A stretch of DNA of 64,000 nt from HGM12713 sp045588165. GTDB taxonomy: Bacteria; Bacillota; Clostridia; Oscillospirales; CAG-272. The stretch spans positions 1 to 64,000 of the forward strand of contig JAZNDP010000066.1 in the NCBI GenBank assembly GCA_045588165.1. Reading direction: 5' to 3'. A program made the translations under genes and the position numbers. The first letter of the stretch is position 1. Every line of letters starts with the position of its first letter. The notes beneath the pieces are model-generated. The model had not been told where the DNA came from, did no database searches, and was given only the letters and a program-made list of their open reading frames with translations. Positions 48,963 through 58,174 of the stretch are shown in pieces.

Positions 48963-50894
48963 TTATCTACGGCTTTTGCCTCGCTTGGGAGCAGACATCT
49001 TTTTCTTTGAGGAGATTTTTCCTTTTTCGGATCGACCATCGCTTTTCTTTCGTTGAGCTTGCGTACGGGATGCAGGCTTTCGTTGCGCTGACTCTCCCCG
49101 TTCGGGGCGAACGAGACATTCGGGTCCGTAGCCGATCAGATCCTCTCTGCCGAGCTTTACGAGAGCCTCTCGGACGAGAGGGGCGTTTTGGGGACGGTTA
49201 TACTGAAGCAGGGCGCGTTGCAGCTGCTTTTCGTGGTAGTCGGTGGCAACGTAGACGGGCTTCATATCCATGGGGTTTATTCCCGTATAAAACATCACCG
49301 TAGAGGCGGTTCCGGGGGTGGGATAGTAGTCCTGCACCTGTTCGGGGGCGTAATGATCCCGCTTGAGGCAGAGGGCAAGCTCCAGCGCGTCCTTCAAAGT
49401 AGAGCCGGGATGGCTGGACATGAGGTAGGGAACCAGATATTGCTCTTTACATACCGATTTGGTGATCTCAAAATACCGTTTGCGGAACCGCTCGTATACG
49501 GAAAAGTCCGGTTTTCCCATGCAACGGAGAACGGCAGCAGAGCAATGCTCCGGGGCTACCTTCAGCTGACCGCTGACGTTGTCTCGAACCAGCTTTTGGA
49601 AGAATGCTTCATTTTTATCCTAAAGCAGATAGTCAAAGCGGATTCCCGATCGGATAAACACTTTTTTGATCTTTGGGATCTTTTCGATCTCCTCGATCAT
49701 ATGTAGGTATTCGCTGTGATCTACCCGCAGATTTTTGCAGGGCGTGGGAGCGAGACATTTGCGGGAGGCGCAAACGCCGTTTTTCAGCTGTTGCTCACAG
49801 GCGGGATAGCGGAAATTCGCCGTAGGACCGCCTACATCGTGGATATACCCCTTGAAATCGGGAAGCTCCGTGATCTTTCTTGCCTCGGCAAGCACACTCT
49901 CTACGCTGCGGGAACGAACCGTCCGTCCCTGATGAAATGCCAGCGCGCAGAAATTGCAGGCACCAAAGCAGCCTCGATTGTGGGTGATGGAGAAGCGCAC
50001 CTCCTCGATGGCGGGAACACCGCCTACCGACGCATAGGAGGGGTGATAGGTACGCATATAGGGAAGGGCATAGACGTGGTCCAGCTCCTGCCGCTCCAAG
50101 GGGGGCATAGGCGGATTCTGCACCAGAAGCTTGTCATCATACCGCTCCAGAATGGCTTTTCCATTGATGGAATCCTGATTTTTATACTGAATGCCAAAGG
50201 CCTCGGCATAGGCGCGTTTGTCGGTTTTTAACTTGTTGTAGTCAAGGGTAGCCGCCACCTCGTAATGCACGGGCTCTTCGGGTCGGCAGAGATAGACGGT
50301 GCCGCGCACGTCGCGAATCTTGCGGATGGGAACACCCTTGTCCAAAAGACGGGCAACGCGCAAAAGAATATTTTCTCCCATGCCGTAGGTCAGAAGATCG
50401 GCGCGGGAATCCACCAAGATGGATCGGCGCACCGAATCCGACCAATAGTCGTAATGGGCAAAGCGGCGCAGAGATGCCTCCAGTCCTCCGATGATCACGG
50501 GAACGTCACCGTATGCCTCACGGATTCGATTGCAGTAGACGATGGTGGCGCGATCGGGACGAAGCCCCGCTTTTCCACCGGGAGAGTAGTAGTCGTAGGT
50601 TCTTTTTTTCTTGGCGGCGGTATAATGAGCAACCATGGAATCGATATTTCCGGCAGTGACCAGAAACCCAAGGCGGGGTTTTCCAAACTCCCGAAAGGCG
50701 TCACAGCTTTTATAGTCGGGCTGGGAGAGAATGGCAACACGAAAGCCCGCGTCCTCCAGAACACGGGAAATAATCGACACGCCAAAGCTGGGGTGATCCA
50801 CGTAGGCGTCCCCCGTAACGTAGACGAAATCGGGGCGGTCCCACCCAAGGGCAGTCATTTCTTTTTTAGAGATCGGTAAAAATCCGGTGCTCAT
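48963..50894 (-). pseudogene. ygiQ: YgiQ-family radical SAM protein interrupted by an in-frame amber codon
   Basis: The frame codes for 643 positions, the usual family length, but codon 425 (49622-49620) is TAG. The part before it holds the YgiQ N-terminal domain and the cluster motif CFGACNFC (Cys309, Cys313, Cys316). Directly after it, in the same frame, come DKNEAFFQKLVRDNVSGQ and LKVAPEHC, as expected in the family. Next in-frame Met is at 49520, so a restart would give a 185-aa C-terminal piece. The last 50 residues are a Lys/Arg/Ser-rich tail. A single base change or a sequencing error could explain the stop; truncated protein of 424 aa is likely otherwise. AGGAG precedes the ATG at 50894. 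Confidence 0.85.
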
Positions 50895-50970
50895 ACGGAC
50901 TCCTTTTCTGAAGATTGGTTTCTGGATATAGTATAACATAAAATCGGCAATTTGTAAATAACAAATACTG

Positions 50971-50999
50971 TTGCTTTTTTAAAAGTGTTATGATATAAT
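50971..50999 (+). promoter_or_regulatory. promoter for DUF1538-PII operon
   Basis: TTGCTT at 50971-50976, 17-bp spacer ending TGA, TATAAT at 50994-50999. Confidence 0.75.
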
Positions 51000-51031
51000 G
51001 GATATGATGTTCATAGGAAGGAAGGGAATCC

Positions 51032-52579
51032 ATGCGTTTTTTGAATCAAACGGTGCTTCGGGAAAAGATCGGTGAAGCCCTTAAGTCGGTTTTGCCTATT
51101 ACCGGAATCGTTTTCCTACTGTTGATTACTTTTGTTCCTGTTTCCGCCGCCATGATGCTGTCCTTTGCCATGGGAAGTGTGATGCTGGTGGTTGGAATGG
51201 GGCTGTTTAATTTGGGCGCGGAGGCTGCCATGACGCCCATGGGAGAATACGTGGGCTCGAAGATGACCGCATCTCGAAGGCTGTGGTTCGTTATTTTTGT
51301 CTCTCTGTTCGTGGGCGTGATGATCACGGTATCCGAGCCGGATCTGCAGGTATTGGCGTCACAAATTCCCGCGATCCCCAATATGGTACTGATCCTGACG
51401 GTTGGCATGGGCGTTGGACTGTTTTTGGTGATCGCGATGCTTCGCGTTCTTTTTCGAATCCGACTCAAATATCTGCTGCTGTTCTTTTATGCTATTGTGC
51501 TGGGACTTGCCTTTTTCGTTCCCGAGAGCTTTCGCGCTGTTTCCTTTGACTCGGGCGGAGTGACTACGGGACCGATGACGGTGCCCTTTATTATGGCGCT
51601 TGGCGTAGGTGTTGCCTCTATTTCCGCTGACGGTACGGGGGACGATAACTTTGGTATGGTGGCGCTTTGCTCGGTGGGACCGATTCTGGCCGTGATGATC
51701 CTTGGCATGATTTATCAAGTAGAGGGACAGACTCCTCCGGTATATCCCATGCCAACCGCGGATAACTCGCGGGAGATTATGGCAGTATTCTTGGAGGAAA
51801 TTCCTCACTACATGCTGGAAATGACCATTGCGCTGGGGCCGATCGTTCTGTTTTATCTGCTGTTCCGATTACTGACAGGCGGCGGTGGCGCGGGCGGTTT
51901 GGGCAAGACCATGATGGGTGTGCTTTATACCTATGTGGGACTCGTGCTTTTCCTGACGGGTGTTAACGTGGGCTTTATGCCCCTGGGTAACTATCTTGGA
52001 AACGCGTTGGCGAGCTCGGCGTGGCGGTGGATGATCATTCCTCTCGGTATGCTGATCGGTTATTTTATCGTTTCGGCAGAGCCGGCGGTTCACGTGCTAC
52101 GGAAACAGGTGGAGGAGGTTACGGCAGGAACGATTCGCGGAAGCGTGTTGGGAGGCGCCTTGGCAATCGGCGTGGCGGCTTCGGTTGGAATCGCGATGCT
52201 TCGCGTTCTGACCGGCGTATCGATTCTGTGGATTGTAATTCCCGGATATGCCATTGCCCTGATCCTTTCCTTTTTCGTGCCCGACATTTTTACGTCTATT
52301 GCCTTTGACTCGGGCGGAGTCGCCTCGGGTCCCATGACGGCAACCTTCCTGTTGCCCTTTGCCATGGGCGCCAGCGAAGCGGCGGGCGGAGGCGCGGGAG
52401 ACGCCTTTGGCGTCATCGCGCTGGTTGCAATGACACCACTGATTACCATTCAGATCCTCGGTCTGATCTACAAGCTTCGTTCCAAACAGAGTGAAGCGGA
52501 AGAGCAGGAAGAGGTGGATACCGCGCAGACGGTGATCGATGTGCGGGATCCGTCGGACGATGATATTATCGATCTGTAA
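51032..52579 (+). CDS. DUF1538 membrane protein, internally duplicated
   Basis: 515 aa with about 12 hydrophobic helices. Two halves (about 10-235 and 255-490) each carry an almost identical signature: FDSGGVTTGPMTVPF and FDSGGVASGPMTATF, followed by a Gly/Ala-rich segment ending in GxGDxFG. This inverted- or tandem-repeat plan is typical of secondary transporters, and the FDSGG motif probably lies in the transport path. The substrate is unknown. The C-terminus is acidic and cytoplasmic. It is followed 10 bases later by a PII-like protein that probably regulates it. GGAAGG precedes the ATG. Confidence 0.88.
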   Translation: MRFLNQTVLREKIGEALKSVLPITGIVFLLLITFVPVSAAMMLSFAMGSVMLVVGMGLFNLGAEAAMTPMGEYVGSKMTASRRLWFVIFVSLFVGVMITVSEPDLQVLASQIPAIPNMVLILTVGMGVGLFLVIAMLRVLFRIRLKYLLLFFYAIVLGLAFFVPESFRAVSFDSGGVTTGPMTVPFIMALGVGVASISADGTGDDNFGMVALCSVGPILAVMILGMIYQVEGQTPPVYPMPTADNSREIMAVFLEEIPHYMLEMTIALGPIVLFYLLFRLLTGGGGAGGLGKTMMGVLYTYVGLVLFLTGVNVGFMPLGNYLGNALASSAWRWMIIPLGMLIGYFIVSAEPAVHVLRKQVEEVTAGTIRGSVLGGALAIGVAASVGIAMLRVLTGVSILWIVIPGYAIALILSFFVPDIFTSIAFDSGGVASGPMTATFLLPFAMGASEAAGGGAGDAFGVIALVAMTPLITIQILGLIYKLRSKQSEAEEQEEVDTAQTVIDVRDPSDDDIIDL

Positions 52580-52589
52580 GGGAGGCATT

Positions 52590-53285
52590 ATGAATCATTT
52601 ATATTGGCTGATCACGATTGTTCAGCGATCGGATATGGAGGAATACGAGGGGTTTTATCTGGAGCACGGTGTTGACGTGACCTATAGCGTTCTCTGTAAC
52701 GGCACGGCACGGGAGAAGACCCTGAGTGTATTGGGGATAGAGAAGACCGAAAAGGCAATGCTGTTTGCCGTGGTAAACGGAATTACCCTCAAGAAGCTTT
52801 GCCGAGCTCTGACGGTAGAGATGAAGATTGATCTTCCCAACCGAGGCGTTGCCATGGCGGTTCCCATGTCGGGAATCGGGGGTATGAGAACGATGGAATA
52901 TTTCACAGCGGGGCAGGAACAGCCCCCCGAAGAAAGAGAGGAAAACTATATGCAATCCGAGCATGAGCTGATCGTAGCGATCTACGAAAAGGGATATACC
53001 GATCTGGTAATGGACGCCGCCCGTGAGGCGGGAGCGGGAGGTGGAACCACCATTCGCGCCAAGGGAACTGCGGCGAGTGCTGCCAAGTTCTTTGGTCTTT
53101 CCATTGCCGAGGAGAAGGAGATCGTCTTCATCGTATCGAACAGCGATCGCCGCAAAGAGATCATGAAGGCGATTATGCAGAAGGCGGGAATCGACACCAA
53201 GGCTCACGCCGTAGTATTCTCCCTTCCCGTGTCCGGGACGGCGGGCTTCCGCTTTGCCGACGCGGTGGACAAGGAAGAAGAATAA
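52590..53285 (+). CDS. tandem PII-like signalling protein
   Basis: 231 aa, twice the size of one PII protein. Two ferredoxin-like GlnB-type units are seen (about 1-115 and 125-225). The second has HELIVAIYEKGYTDLVMDAAREAGAGGGTTIRAKGT and EKEIVFIVSNSDRRKEIMKAI, close to classic PII wording; the first is more diverged. The T-loop uridylylation Tyr is not evident, so control is likely by nucleotide or metabolite binding. GGAGG precedes the ATG at 52590. Linkage to DUF1538 is conserved in other bacteria according to general knowledge. Confidence 0.85.
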   Translation: MNHLYWLITIVQRSDMEEYEGFYLEHGVDVTYSVLCNGTAREKTLSVLGIEKTEKAMLFAVVNGITLKKLCRALTVEMKIDLPNRGVAMAVPMSGIGGMRTMEYFTAGQEQPPEEREENYMQSEHELIVAIYEKGYTDLVMDAAREAGAGGGTTIRAKGTAASAAKFFGLSIAEEKEIVFIVSNSDRRKEIMKAIMQKAGIDTKAHAVVFSLPVSGTAGFRFADAVDKEEE

Positions 53286-53305
53286 GGCATTGATAAGAGA
53301 AAAAA

Positions 53306-53355
53306 GCCGGCTTGGCGCACCTACGATAGAGCAGGTGCACCAAGCCGGCGTTTTT
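53306..53355. terminator. terminator between PII-like gene and yfcE
   Basis: 17-bp stem 53306-53322 with 53333-53349 (one mismatch), TTTTT on the plus strand, A-run before it. Confidence 0.85.
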
Positions 53356-53356
53356 C

Positions 53357-53914
53357 TTATGCTTTATTCACTTGATATCGGTCGTATTCTCCGCCAAACA
53401 GATCAAAGAAGGTAAATACGCCGTTTTCGTATAGAATATAGCTTTTTGGAGAGCTCTCCTTGGGGATTGACGTGGAACCGGGGTTGATATAGACGTTACC
53501 GTTCCCAAAAGGAATTGCCACAGGGACGTGGGTATGTCCGTGGAGCAGAATATCTCCCTTTTTCAGAGGGGGAAGGGCTGCGGTGTTGAATTTGTGTCCG
53601 TGGGTGGCAAAAATTGTCAGCCCGTCTGTTGAAAGATAGGCGTAATCAGACAGAATAGGAAATTCCAGTACCATCTGGTCTACCTCGGTGTCACAGTTTC
53701 CGCGAACGCAAAGAAGCTCCTCCTTCACAGAATTCAGCAGGTCGATCACCGATTTCGGCGCGTATCCGTCCGGCAGATTGTTTCGCGGTCCGTGGTAAAG
53801 AAGATCTCCCAGCAGGATCAGCTTCTCGGCACCCGATTCGCGGTAACGGGCAATGAGCTGCTCCGCGCAAGCGTAGTCACCGTGAATATCTGACGCGATC
53901 ATCCATTTGCTCAT
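53357..53914 (-). CDS. yfcE: YfcE-family metallophosphodiesterase
   Basis: 185 aa. A Mn-dependent phosphodiesterase of the MJ0936/YfcE group. Metal ligands are Asp9, His11, Asp37 and Asn73, with HGHKF and HGHTHVP later. Physiological substrate is unknown. Its ATG overlaps the proA stop by four bases (ATGA), indicating coupled translation. Confidence 0.92.
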   Translation of the reverse strand: MSKWMIASDIHGDYACAEQLIARYRESGAEKLILLGDLLYHGPRNNLPDGYAPKSVIDLLNSVKEELLCVRGNCDTEVDQMVLEFPILSDYAYLSTDGLTIFATHGHKFNTAALPPLKKGDILLHGHTHVPVAIPFGNGNVYINPGSTSIPKESSPKSYILYENGVFTFFDLFGGEYDRYQVNKA

Positions 53915-55161
53915 CGGATCGCCCCCTCTCCCCGAATCAGGTACTTCTCGGTGGTAAGGGCGGGCAGACCCATAGGACCGCGTACGTGAAGCTTTTGCGT
54001 AGAAATTCCGATCTCCGCGCCGAATCCGAATTCTCCTCCGTCGGTAAAGCGGGTGGAGGCGTTCACGTAAACGGCGGCGGAATTGACCTGTCGTTGGAAG
54101 CGAGTCGCGTGCTCCTCATCAGAGGTGACGATGGCTTCGCTGTGTCCTGTGCTGTATTTGTTGACGTGGTCAATGGCATCGGCGAGAGTGTCCACCACTC
54201 GGATTGCCACAATATAGTCGTTGTATTCGGTGTAGTAGTCCTCTTCGGTGGCTTCCAGTGCCTCGGGGATCAGAACGCGGGTTCTGGCACAGCCGCGAAG
54301 CTCTACCTCAAAGGGGCGAAGCTCCTCGCAAAGGCGAGGTAAAAACTTTGCCGCCACACTGGCGTGAACCAGAATCGTTTCCACAGCGTTGCAGACCGAG
54401 GGGCGGGAGCACTTGGCGTTGACCGAGATGCGGAGCGCCATATCCAAATCGGCGCTGTCGTCCACGTACAGGTGGCAATTTCCCGCTCCCGTTTCAATCA
54501 CGGGGACGGTAGCGTTTTCTACTACGCTTCGAATGAGTCCCTTTCCGCCGCGGGGGATCAGAACGTCAATAAATCCGCGCATCGTCATCAGAATTTGGGC
54601 GCTTTCTCGCTCGGTAGACAGAATCAGCTCGACACAATGGGGATCCATATCACAGTCATCAAGAGCCTGCTTGATCAGCTCGACGATGGCGGTATTGGTG
54701 GAAATGGCTTCCTTTCCTCCCCGCAGGATCACCGCGTTTCCCGTCTTGAGACAGAGAGCGGCGGAATCTACCGTCACGTTGGGACGAGCCTCGTAGATCA
54801 TGGCGACCACGCCAAGAGGAACGCGGACACGGGAAATGGTCAGCCCCGAGGGGCGAGTCCAGCTTTCACTCTTGCCCACCGGATCCTCCAGCTCGGTCAG
54901 CGCCTTGAGGGATTGGCAGATACCGAGGATCCGTCCCTCACTCAGGGCAAGACGGTCCTGCATCGCTTTGGGAACGTCGTTCTCACCGGCTGCCTCCAGA
55001 TCTCGGCGGTTGGCGGTAAGCAACAGCTCAATATTGGCCTCCAACAGCTCGGCAATGCGAAGAAGGATCCGATTCTTGGTGTCGGTATCGGCAAGCGCCA
55101 GCTTACGGGAGGCGTCGCCTGCGTTGATGCATAAAAGTTCAATTTCTTCACGTAAGGTCAT
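53911..55161 (-). CDS. proA: glutamate-5-semialdehyde dehydrogenase
   Basis: 416 aa. It reduces gamma-glutamyl phosphate in proline synthesis. Family blocks are VPLGVVAMIYEARPNVTVDSA, LRGGKEA, PRGGKGLI, NAKCSRPSVCNAVET with the catalytic Cys, and RFTDGGEFGFGAEIGIST. proB is not adjacent, which is unusual; it must lie elsewhere if the route is complete. GGAG precedes the ATG. Confidence 0.95.
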   Translation of the reverse strand: MTLREEIELLCINAGDASRKLALADTDTKNRILLRIAELLEANIELLLTANRRDLEAAGENDVPKAMQDRLALSEGRILGICQSLKALTELEDPVGKSESWTRPSGLTISRVRVPLGVVAMIYEARPNVTVDSAALCLKTGNAVILRGGKEAISTNTAIVELIKQALDDCDMDPHCVELILSTERESAQILMTMRGFIDVLIPRGGKGLIRSVVENATVPVIETGAGNCHLYVDDSADLDMALRISVNAKCSRPSVCNAVETILVHASVAAKFLPRLCEELRPFEVELRGCARTRVLIPEALEATEEDYYTEYNDYIVAIRVVDTLADAIDHVNKYSTGHSEAIVTSDEEHATRFQRQVNSAAVYVNASTRFTDGGEFGFGAEIGISTQKLHVRGPMGLPALTTEKYLIRGEGAIR

Positions 55162-55188
55162 GTTTTTCTCCGTTTTTCTTTTTATTGG

Positions 55189-55713
55189 TTATTTGAATGC
55201 CACTTTTTGATACGCTTCTTCAATTTCCAGAACGTACATGCGGTGAAAGTCGCCTGCTTTATAATTGGAGAGCAGGGACGGGTCGATAAAGCATTCCTTT
55301 TTCAGATCGTCTGCGTATAGCTTGCGGCCGATGAGAACCAGCTCTGCCTGACGAATCACGGGAACGCCCCCGATCTCAAAAGTGGAGAGTCCCGCTTCCT
55401 TCAGCTTTTCCGTGTCCTTACCGCTTTTGGTTCCGCACAGCCGTAAGGCATCTCGGTATCCGCCTCCGAAAAAGGCAAGGGAGAGACGGTCGTTTTGCTC
55501 CGCCAGCGCATATGTGTGGCGTTGCGGACGAATGAAGCAGACGCATACGGGCTTGTTCCAAAGAACGCCCATGCATCCCCAGCTGGCGGTCATGGCATTT
55601 GCCCGATTCCTTTTTTCATCCTTTGCCGTGATCAGCATCCAATCGGTTCCGATCAGCTTGACGGCGTTCCCGATCGCCTCGGGCGAGACTGCTTGAAAGC
55701 CAAGTTCTACCAT
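55189..55713 (-). CDS. flavin reductase family protein
   Basis: 174 aa. FMN-binding split-barrel fold: DWMLITAKDEKRNRANAMTASWG is the typical FMN-contact segment, and the CVCFIRPQRHTY segment follows. It could be a flavin reductase or a flavoredoxin-type electron carrier; substrate not readable. GGGAGG precedes the ATG. It ends 28 bases before proA on the same strand and may be co-transcribed with it. Confidence 0.88.
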   Translation of the reverse strand: MVELGFQAVSPEAIGNAVKLIGTDWMLITAKDEKRNRANAMTASWGCMGVLWNKPVCVCFIRPQRHTYALAEQNDRLSLAFFGGGYRDALRLCGTKSGKDTEKLKEAGLSTFEIGGVPVIRQAELVLIGRKLYADDLKKECFIDPSLLSNYKAGDFHRMYVLEIEEAYQKVAFK

Positions 55714-55755
55714 GGAATCCTCCCTGAAAAGATATTCGTACGATACTACAATAAT

Positions 55756-55784
55756 ATCATATCAAATTTTTGAATTTTCGTCAA
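55756..55784 (-). promoter_or_regulatory. promoter for the flavin reductase-proA-yfcE unit
   Basis: Minus strand TTGACG (55784-55779), 17-bp spacer, TATGAT (55761-55756). Confidence 0.65.
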
Positions 55785-55823
55785 CGAGTTTCCCAAAGTT
55801 TTGCAAAAAAAGAAGAAAAATCA

Positions 55824-55847
55824 GACAGTTTTTTTAAAAAACCTGTC
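55824..55847. promoter_or_regulatory. inverted repeat overlapping the aroG-type promoter
   Basis: GACAGTTTTTTT and AAAAAACCTGTC form a 24-bp near-perfect inverted repeat that touches the -35 box at 55846. It may be a repressor site; the divergent promoter lies 40 bp away. Confidence 0.4.
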
Positions 55848-55874
55848 GACATTTATCTGCGGAAGGTATATAAT
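55846..55874 (+). promoter_or_regulatory. promoter for DAHP synthase
   Basis: TCGACA at 55846-55851, 17-bp spacer, TATAAT at 55869-55874. Confidence 0.6.
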
Positions 55875-55911
55875 AGTAGTCATAAGGCTTGTATTGCTTT
55901 GGAGGCCCGTG

Positions 55912-56946
55912 ATGCAAAAAAACATGAAATTTATTCGAAAGCTTCCCATTCCTATGGATGTGAAGGCACAGTATCCGCTGAAGGCGGAATATGCCGAGAA
56001 AAAAGTAGAGCGAGACTGTGAGATCGCCGATATTTTCTCTGGAAGGGACGATCGTCTGGTTTTGGTGATCGGCCCCTGTTCTGCTGATCGGGAGGACGCG
56101 GTTCTGGACTATATTTCCCGTCTGGCGGTGCTTCAGGAAAAGGTATGTGACAAGGTGTTGATCATTCCGAGAATCTATACCAATAAACCCCGCACCACGG
56201 GAGATGGGTATAAAGGAATGGTTCATCAGCCCAACCCGGAGGCGGCAGAGGATATGCTGGAGGGAATCGTGGCAATTCGCCGTCTGCATACCCGCGCCAT
56301 TGAGGAGACGGGTCTGTTCTGTGCCGACGAGATGCTGTATCCCGAAAATTATCGGTATCTGTCCGATCTGCTTGCCTACGTTGCCGTGGGTGCCCGTTCG
56401 GTGGAGAATCAGCAGCATCGTCTTGCCGCCAGCGGTATCGACGTGCCCGTTGGTATGAAAAATCCCACGGGCGGAGATATTTCCGTTATGCTGAATTCTA
56501 TTGCCGCCGCTCAGCATTCCCATACCTTCCTGTATCGCGGTTGGGAGTGTGTGTCCTCGGGAAATCCTTTGGCGCACGCCATTCTCCGCGGTTACGTCAA
56601 TCAGCACGGTGAATCTCTGCCAAACTATCACTATGAGGATCTGATCCATCTGTACCGTGAATATTCCGCAAGGAACCTTTCCAATATGGCGGTGGTGATC
56701 GATGCCAACCATGCCAATTCGGGCAAGAAATGGGCGGAACAGCCCAGAATCTGTAAGGACGTGCTTCACGCCTGCCGTCACTCTGCCGAGATCAAGAGCT
56801 ATGTCAAGGGCTTTATGATCGAGAGTTATCTGGAGGACGGCGCCCAGAAGATTGGAGAACATATCTACGGAAAATCCATTACCGACCCATGCCTTGGTTG
56901 GGAAAAGACCGAGCGCTTGGTGCTGGATATTGCCGATTTGCTGTAA
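55912..56946 (+). CDS. 3-deoxy-7-phosphoheptulonate synthase (DAHP synthase, class I)
   Basis: 344 aa, the length of E. coli AroF/G/H. It joins PEP and erythrose 4-phosphate, the first step of aromatic synthesis. Motifs: VIGPCSADREDAVLDY, KPRTTGDGYKG, GARSVENQQHRLAASG, GMKNPTGGD, IDANHANSGKK and GFMIESYLEDGAQ. It is of the AroFGH type, feedback-sensitive in enterics; the sensitivity here is unknown. GGAGG is six bases before the ATG at 55912; the longer frame to 55801 crosses the promoter. Confidence 0.95.
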   Translation: MQKNMKFIRKLPIPMDVKAQYPLKAEYAEKKVERDCEIADIFSGRDDRLVLVIGPCSADREDAVLDYISRLAVLQEKVCDKVLIIPRIYTNKPRTTGDGYKGMVHQPNPEAAEDMLEGIVAIRRLHTRAIEETGLFCADEMLYPENYRYLSDLLAYVAVGARSVENQQHRLAASGIDVPVGMKNPTGGDISVMLNSIAAAQHSHTFLYRGWECVSSGNPLAHAILRGYVNQHGESLPNYHYEDLIHLYREYSARNLSNMAVVIDANHANSGKKWAEQPRICKDVLHACRHSAEIKSYVKGFMIESYLEDGAQKIGEHIYGKSITDPCLGWEKTERLVLDIADLL

Positions 56947-56972
56947 GAGACAGCGCATAGGAGAAAGCTGAT

Positions 56973-57038
56973 ATGAAGCCATCAACCTCTACGGGAGATT
57001 TTAAATCTTATCCCTACTATGCGTGTTTCGAGGAATAA
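56973..57038 (+). CDS. possible 21-codon small ORF after DAHP synthase
   Basis: ATG with AGGAG nine bases upstream codes for 21 residues rich in Tyr and Phe (KSYPYYACF). It lies between the DAHP synthase stop and the terminator. No known family; may be chance. Confidence 0.3.
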   Translation: MKPSTSTGDFKSYPYYACFEE

Positions 57039-57041
57039 GAA

Positions 57042-57077
57042 AAGGAGGAAGAGAAAAATTTCTCTTCCTTCTTTTTT
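57042..57077. terminator. terminator after DAHP synthase
   Basis: 15-bp stem 57042-57056 with 57059-57073 (one mismatch), T6 on the plus strand; also faces the convergent ddh gene. Confidence 0.75.
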
Positions 57078-57089
57078 GGGACACGGCTA

Positions 57090-58076
57090 TTACAGCAGTG
57101 TCGCAATCAGCTCATCATGGGATTTGGGAGAAAGATAGGCGGGGGGGACGTCAAAGACGGTCTTGCAGCCCACAGCTCCTTCCTTGTGCAACCGTGCCAC
57201 GGCTCTTGCGTAAGCTACGATCACCGAGGCGGTAAATTCGGGGTTAGAATCCAGCTTTAAGCTGTATTCGATCACATGGTTGTGCTCCAAGCTCGCTCCC
57301 GTCTTACCGGTGCGGATGACAAATCCGCCGTGGGGAATCCCGCCGTGATCTCGCTTCAGCTCCTCGGCGGAAATAAAGTGTACGGTGGTATCGTAATCGG
57401 CAAAATAGTTGGGCATCGTCTTGATTTCTTGCTCGATTCTTGCTCTGTCCGCTCCCTCGGCGGCAACGACAAAGCACTCCCGAAGGTGCTTTTGCCGTGT
57501 GGTCAGCTCGGGGCAGGAGCCGCTTCGCACCGCCTCCAGCGCATCCTCTAGAGGAATGGTGTACTGCTTGGCGTCAAGTACGCCCTCAATACGGCGAATA
57601 GCATCCGAGTGTCCTTGGCTGACGCCCTTTCCCCAGAAGGTGTAGTCCTTGCCGTCGGGGAGGATGGCGCCTGCATACAGACGGTTCAGGGAAAACATAC
57701 CGGGATCCCAGCCGACGGAGATCATAGCGACCTTGCCGCTCTCTTTTGCCGCGTTATCCACACGGGCAAAGTGCTCGGGGATCTTGGCATGGGTGTCAAA
57801 GCTGTCTACCACGCAAAAATGCTTGGCGAGAGCCGGAGTTTGCTCGGGGAGATCGGTGGCGCTTCCCCCGCAGAGGATCATGACGTCGATTCGATCCACA
57901 TAGGAGAGAACCTCCGAGGTATGCACGACGGATACGCCCTCGGTGCCGATTTGCAGCGTAGAGGGGTCTCGGCGGGTAAAGACCGCCACAAGACTCATGT
58001 CCGCGTTCTGGCGGATGGCGTTTTCAATACCCCGTCCCAAATTACCGTAGCCGTAAATGCCGATTCTAATGCTCAT
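57090..58076 (-). CDS. ddh: meso-diaminopimelate D-dehydrogenase
   Basis: 328 aa. It reductively aminates tetrahydrodipicolinate to meso-DAP in one step with NADPH, for lysine and peptidoglycan. IRIGIYGYGNLGRG is the dinucleotide-binding motif; CGGSATDLPEQTP, DSFDTHAKIPEHF and SVGWDPGMFSLNRLYA are Ddh signatures. AAGG lies upstream of the ATG at 58076. Other dap genes are not nearby. Confidence 0.94.
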   Translation of the reverse strand: MSIRIGIYGYGNLGRGIENAIRQNADMSLVAVFTRRDPSTLQIGTEGVSVVHTSEVLSYVDRIDVMILCGGSATDLPEQTPALAKHFCVVDSFDTHAKIPEHFARVDNAAKESGKVAMISVGWDPGMFSLNRLYAGAILPDGKDYTFWGKGVSQGHSDAIRRIEGVLDAKQYTIPLEDALEAVRSGSCPELTTRQKHLRECFVVAAEGADRARIEQEIKTMPNYFADYDTTVHFISAEELKRDHGGIPHGGFVIRTGKTGASLEHNHVIEYSLKLDSNPEFTASVIVAYARAVARLHKEGAVGCKTVFDVPPAYLSPKSHDELIATLL

Positions 58077-58120
58077 ATGATAAACCTTACCTTTCGTGGT
58101 ATCAATCAAAAATACAAGTT

Positions 58121-58149
58121 ATTATATCATAGATTTTGTTTTTTTACAA
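58121..58149 (-). promoter_or_regulatory. promoter for ddh
   Basis: Minus strand TTGTAA (58149-58144), 17-bp spacer, TATAAT (58126-58121). Confidence 0.65.
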
Positions 58150-58174
58150 GAGAAAAAAGCAAAAATCGGAACAA

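Noticed and set aside
48963..50894. Genome-wide TAG recoding as explanation for the ygiQ amber
   Set aside because: ptsI ends at a TAG exactly where Enzyme I should end, and no other gene in the window has an internal TAG.
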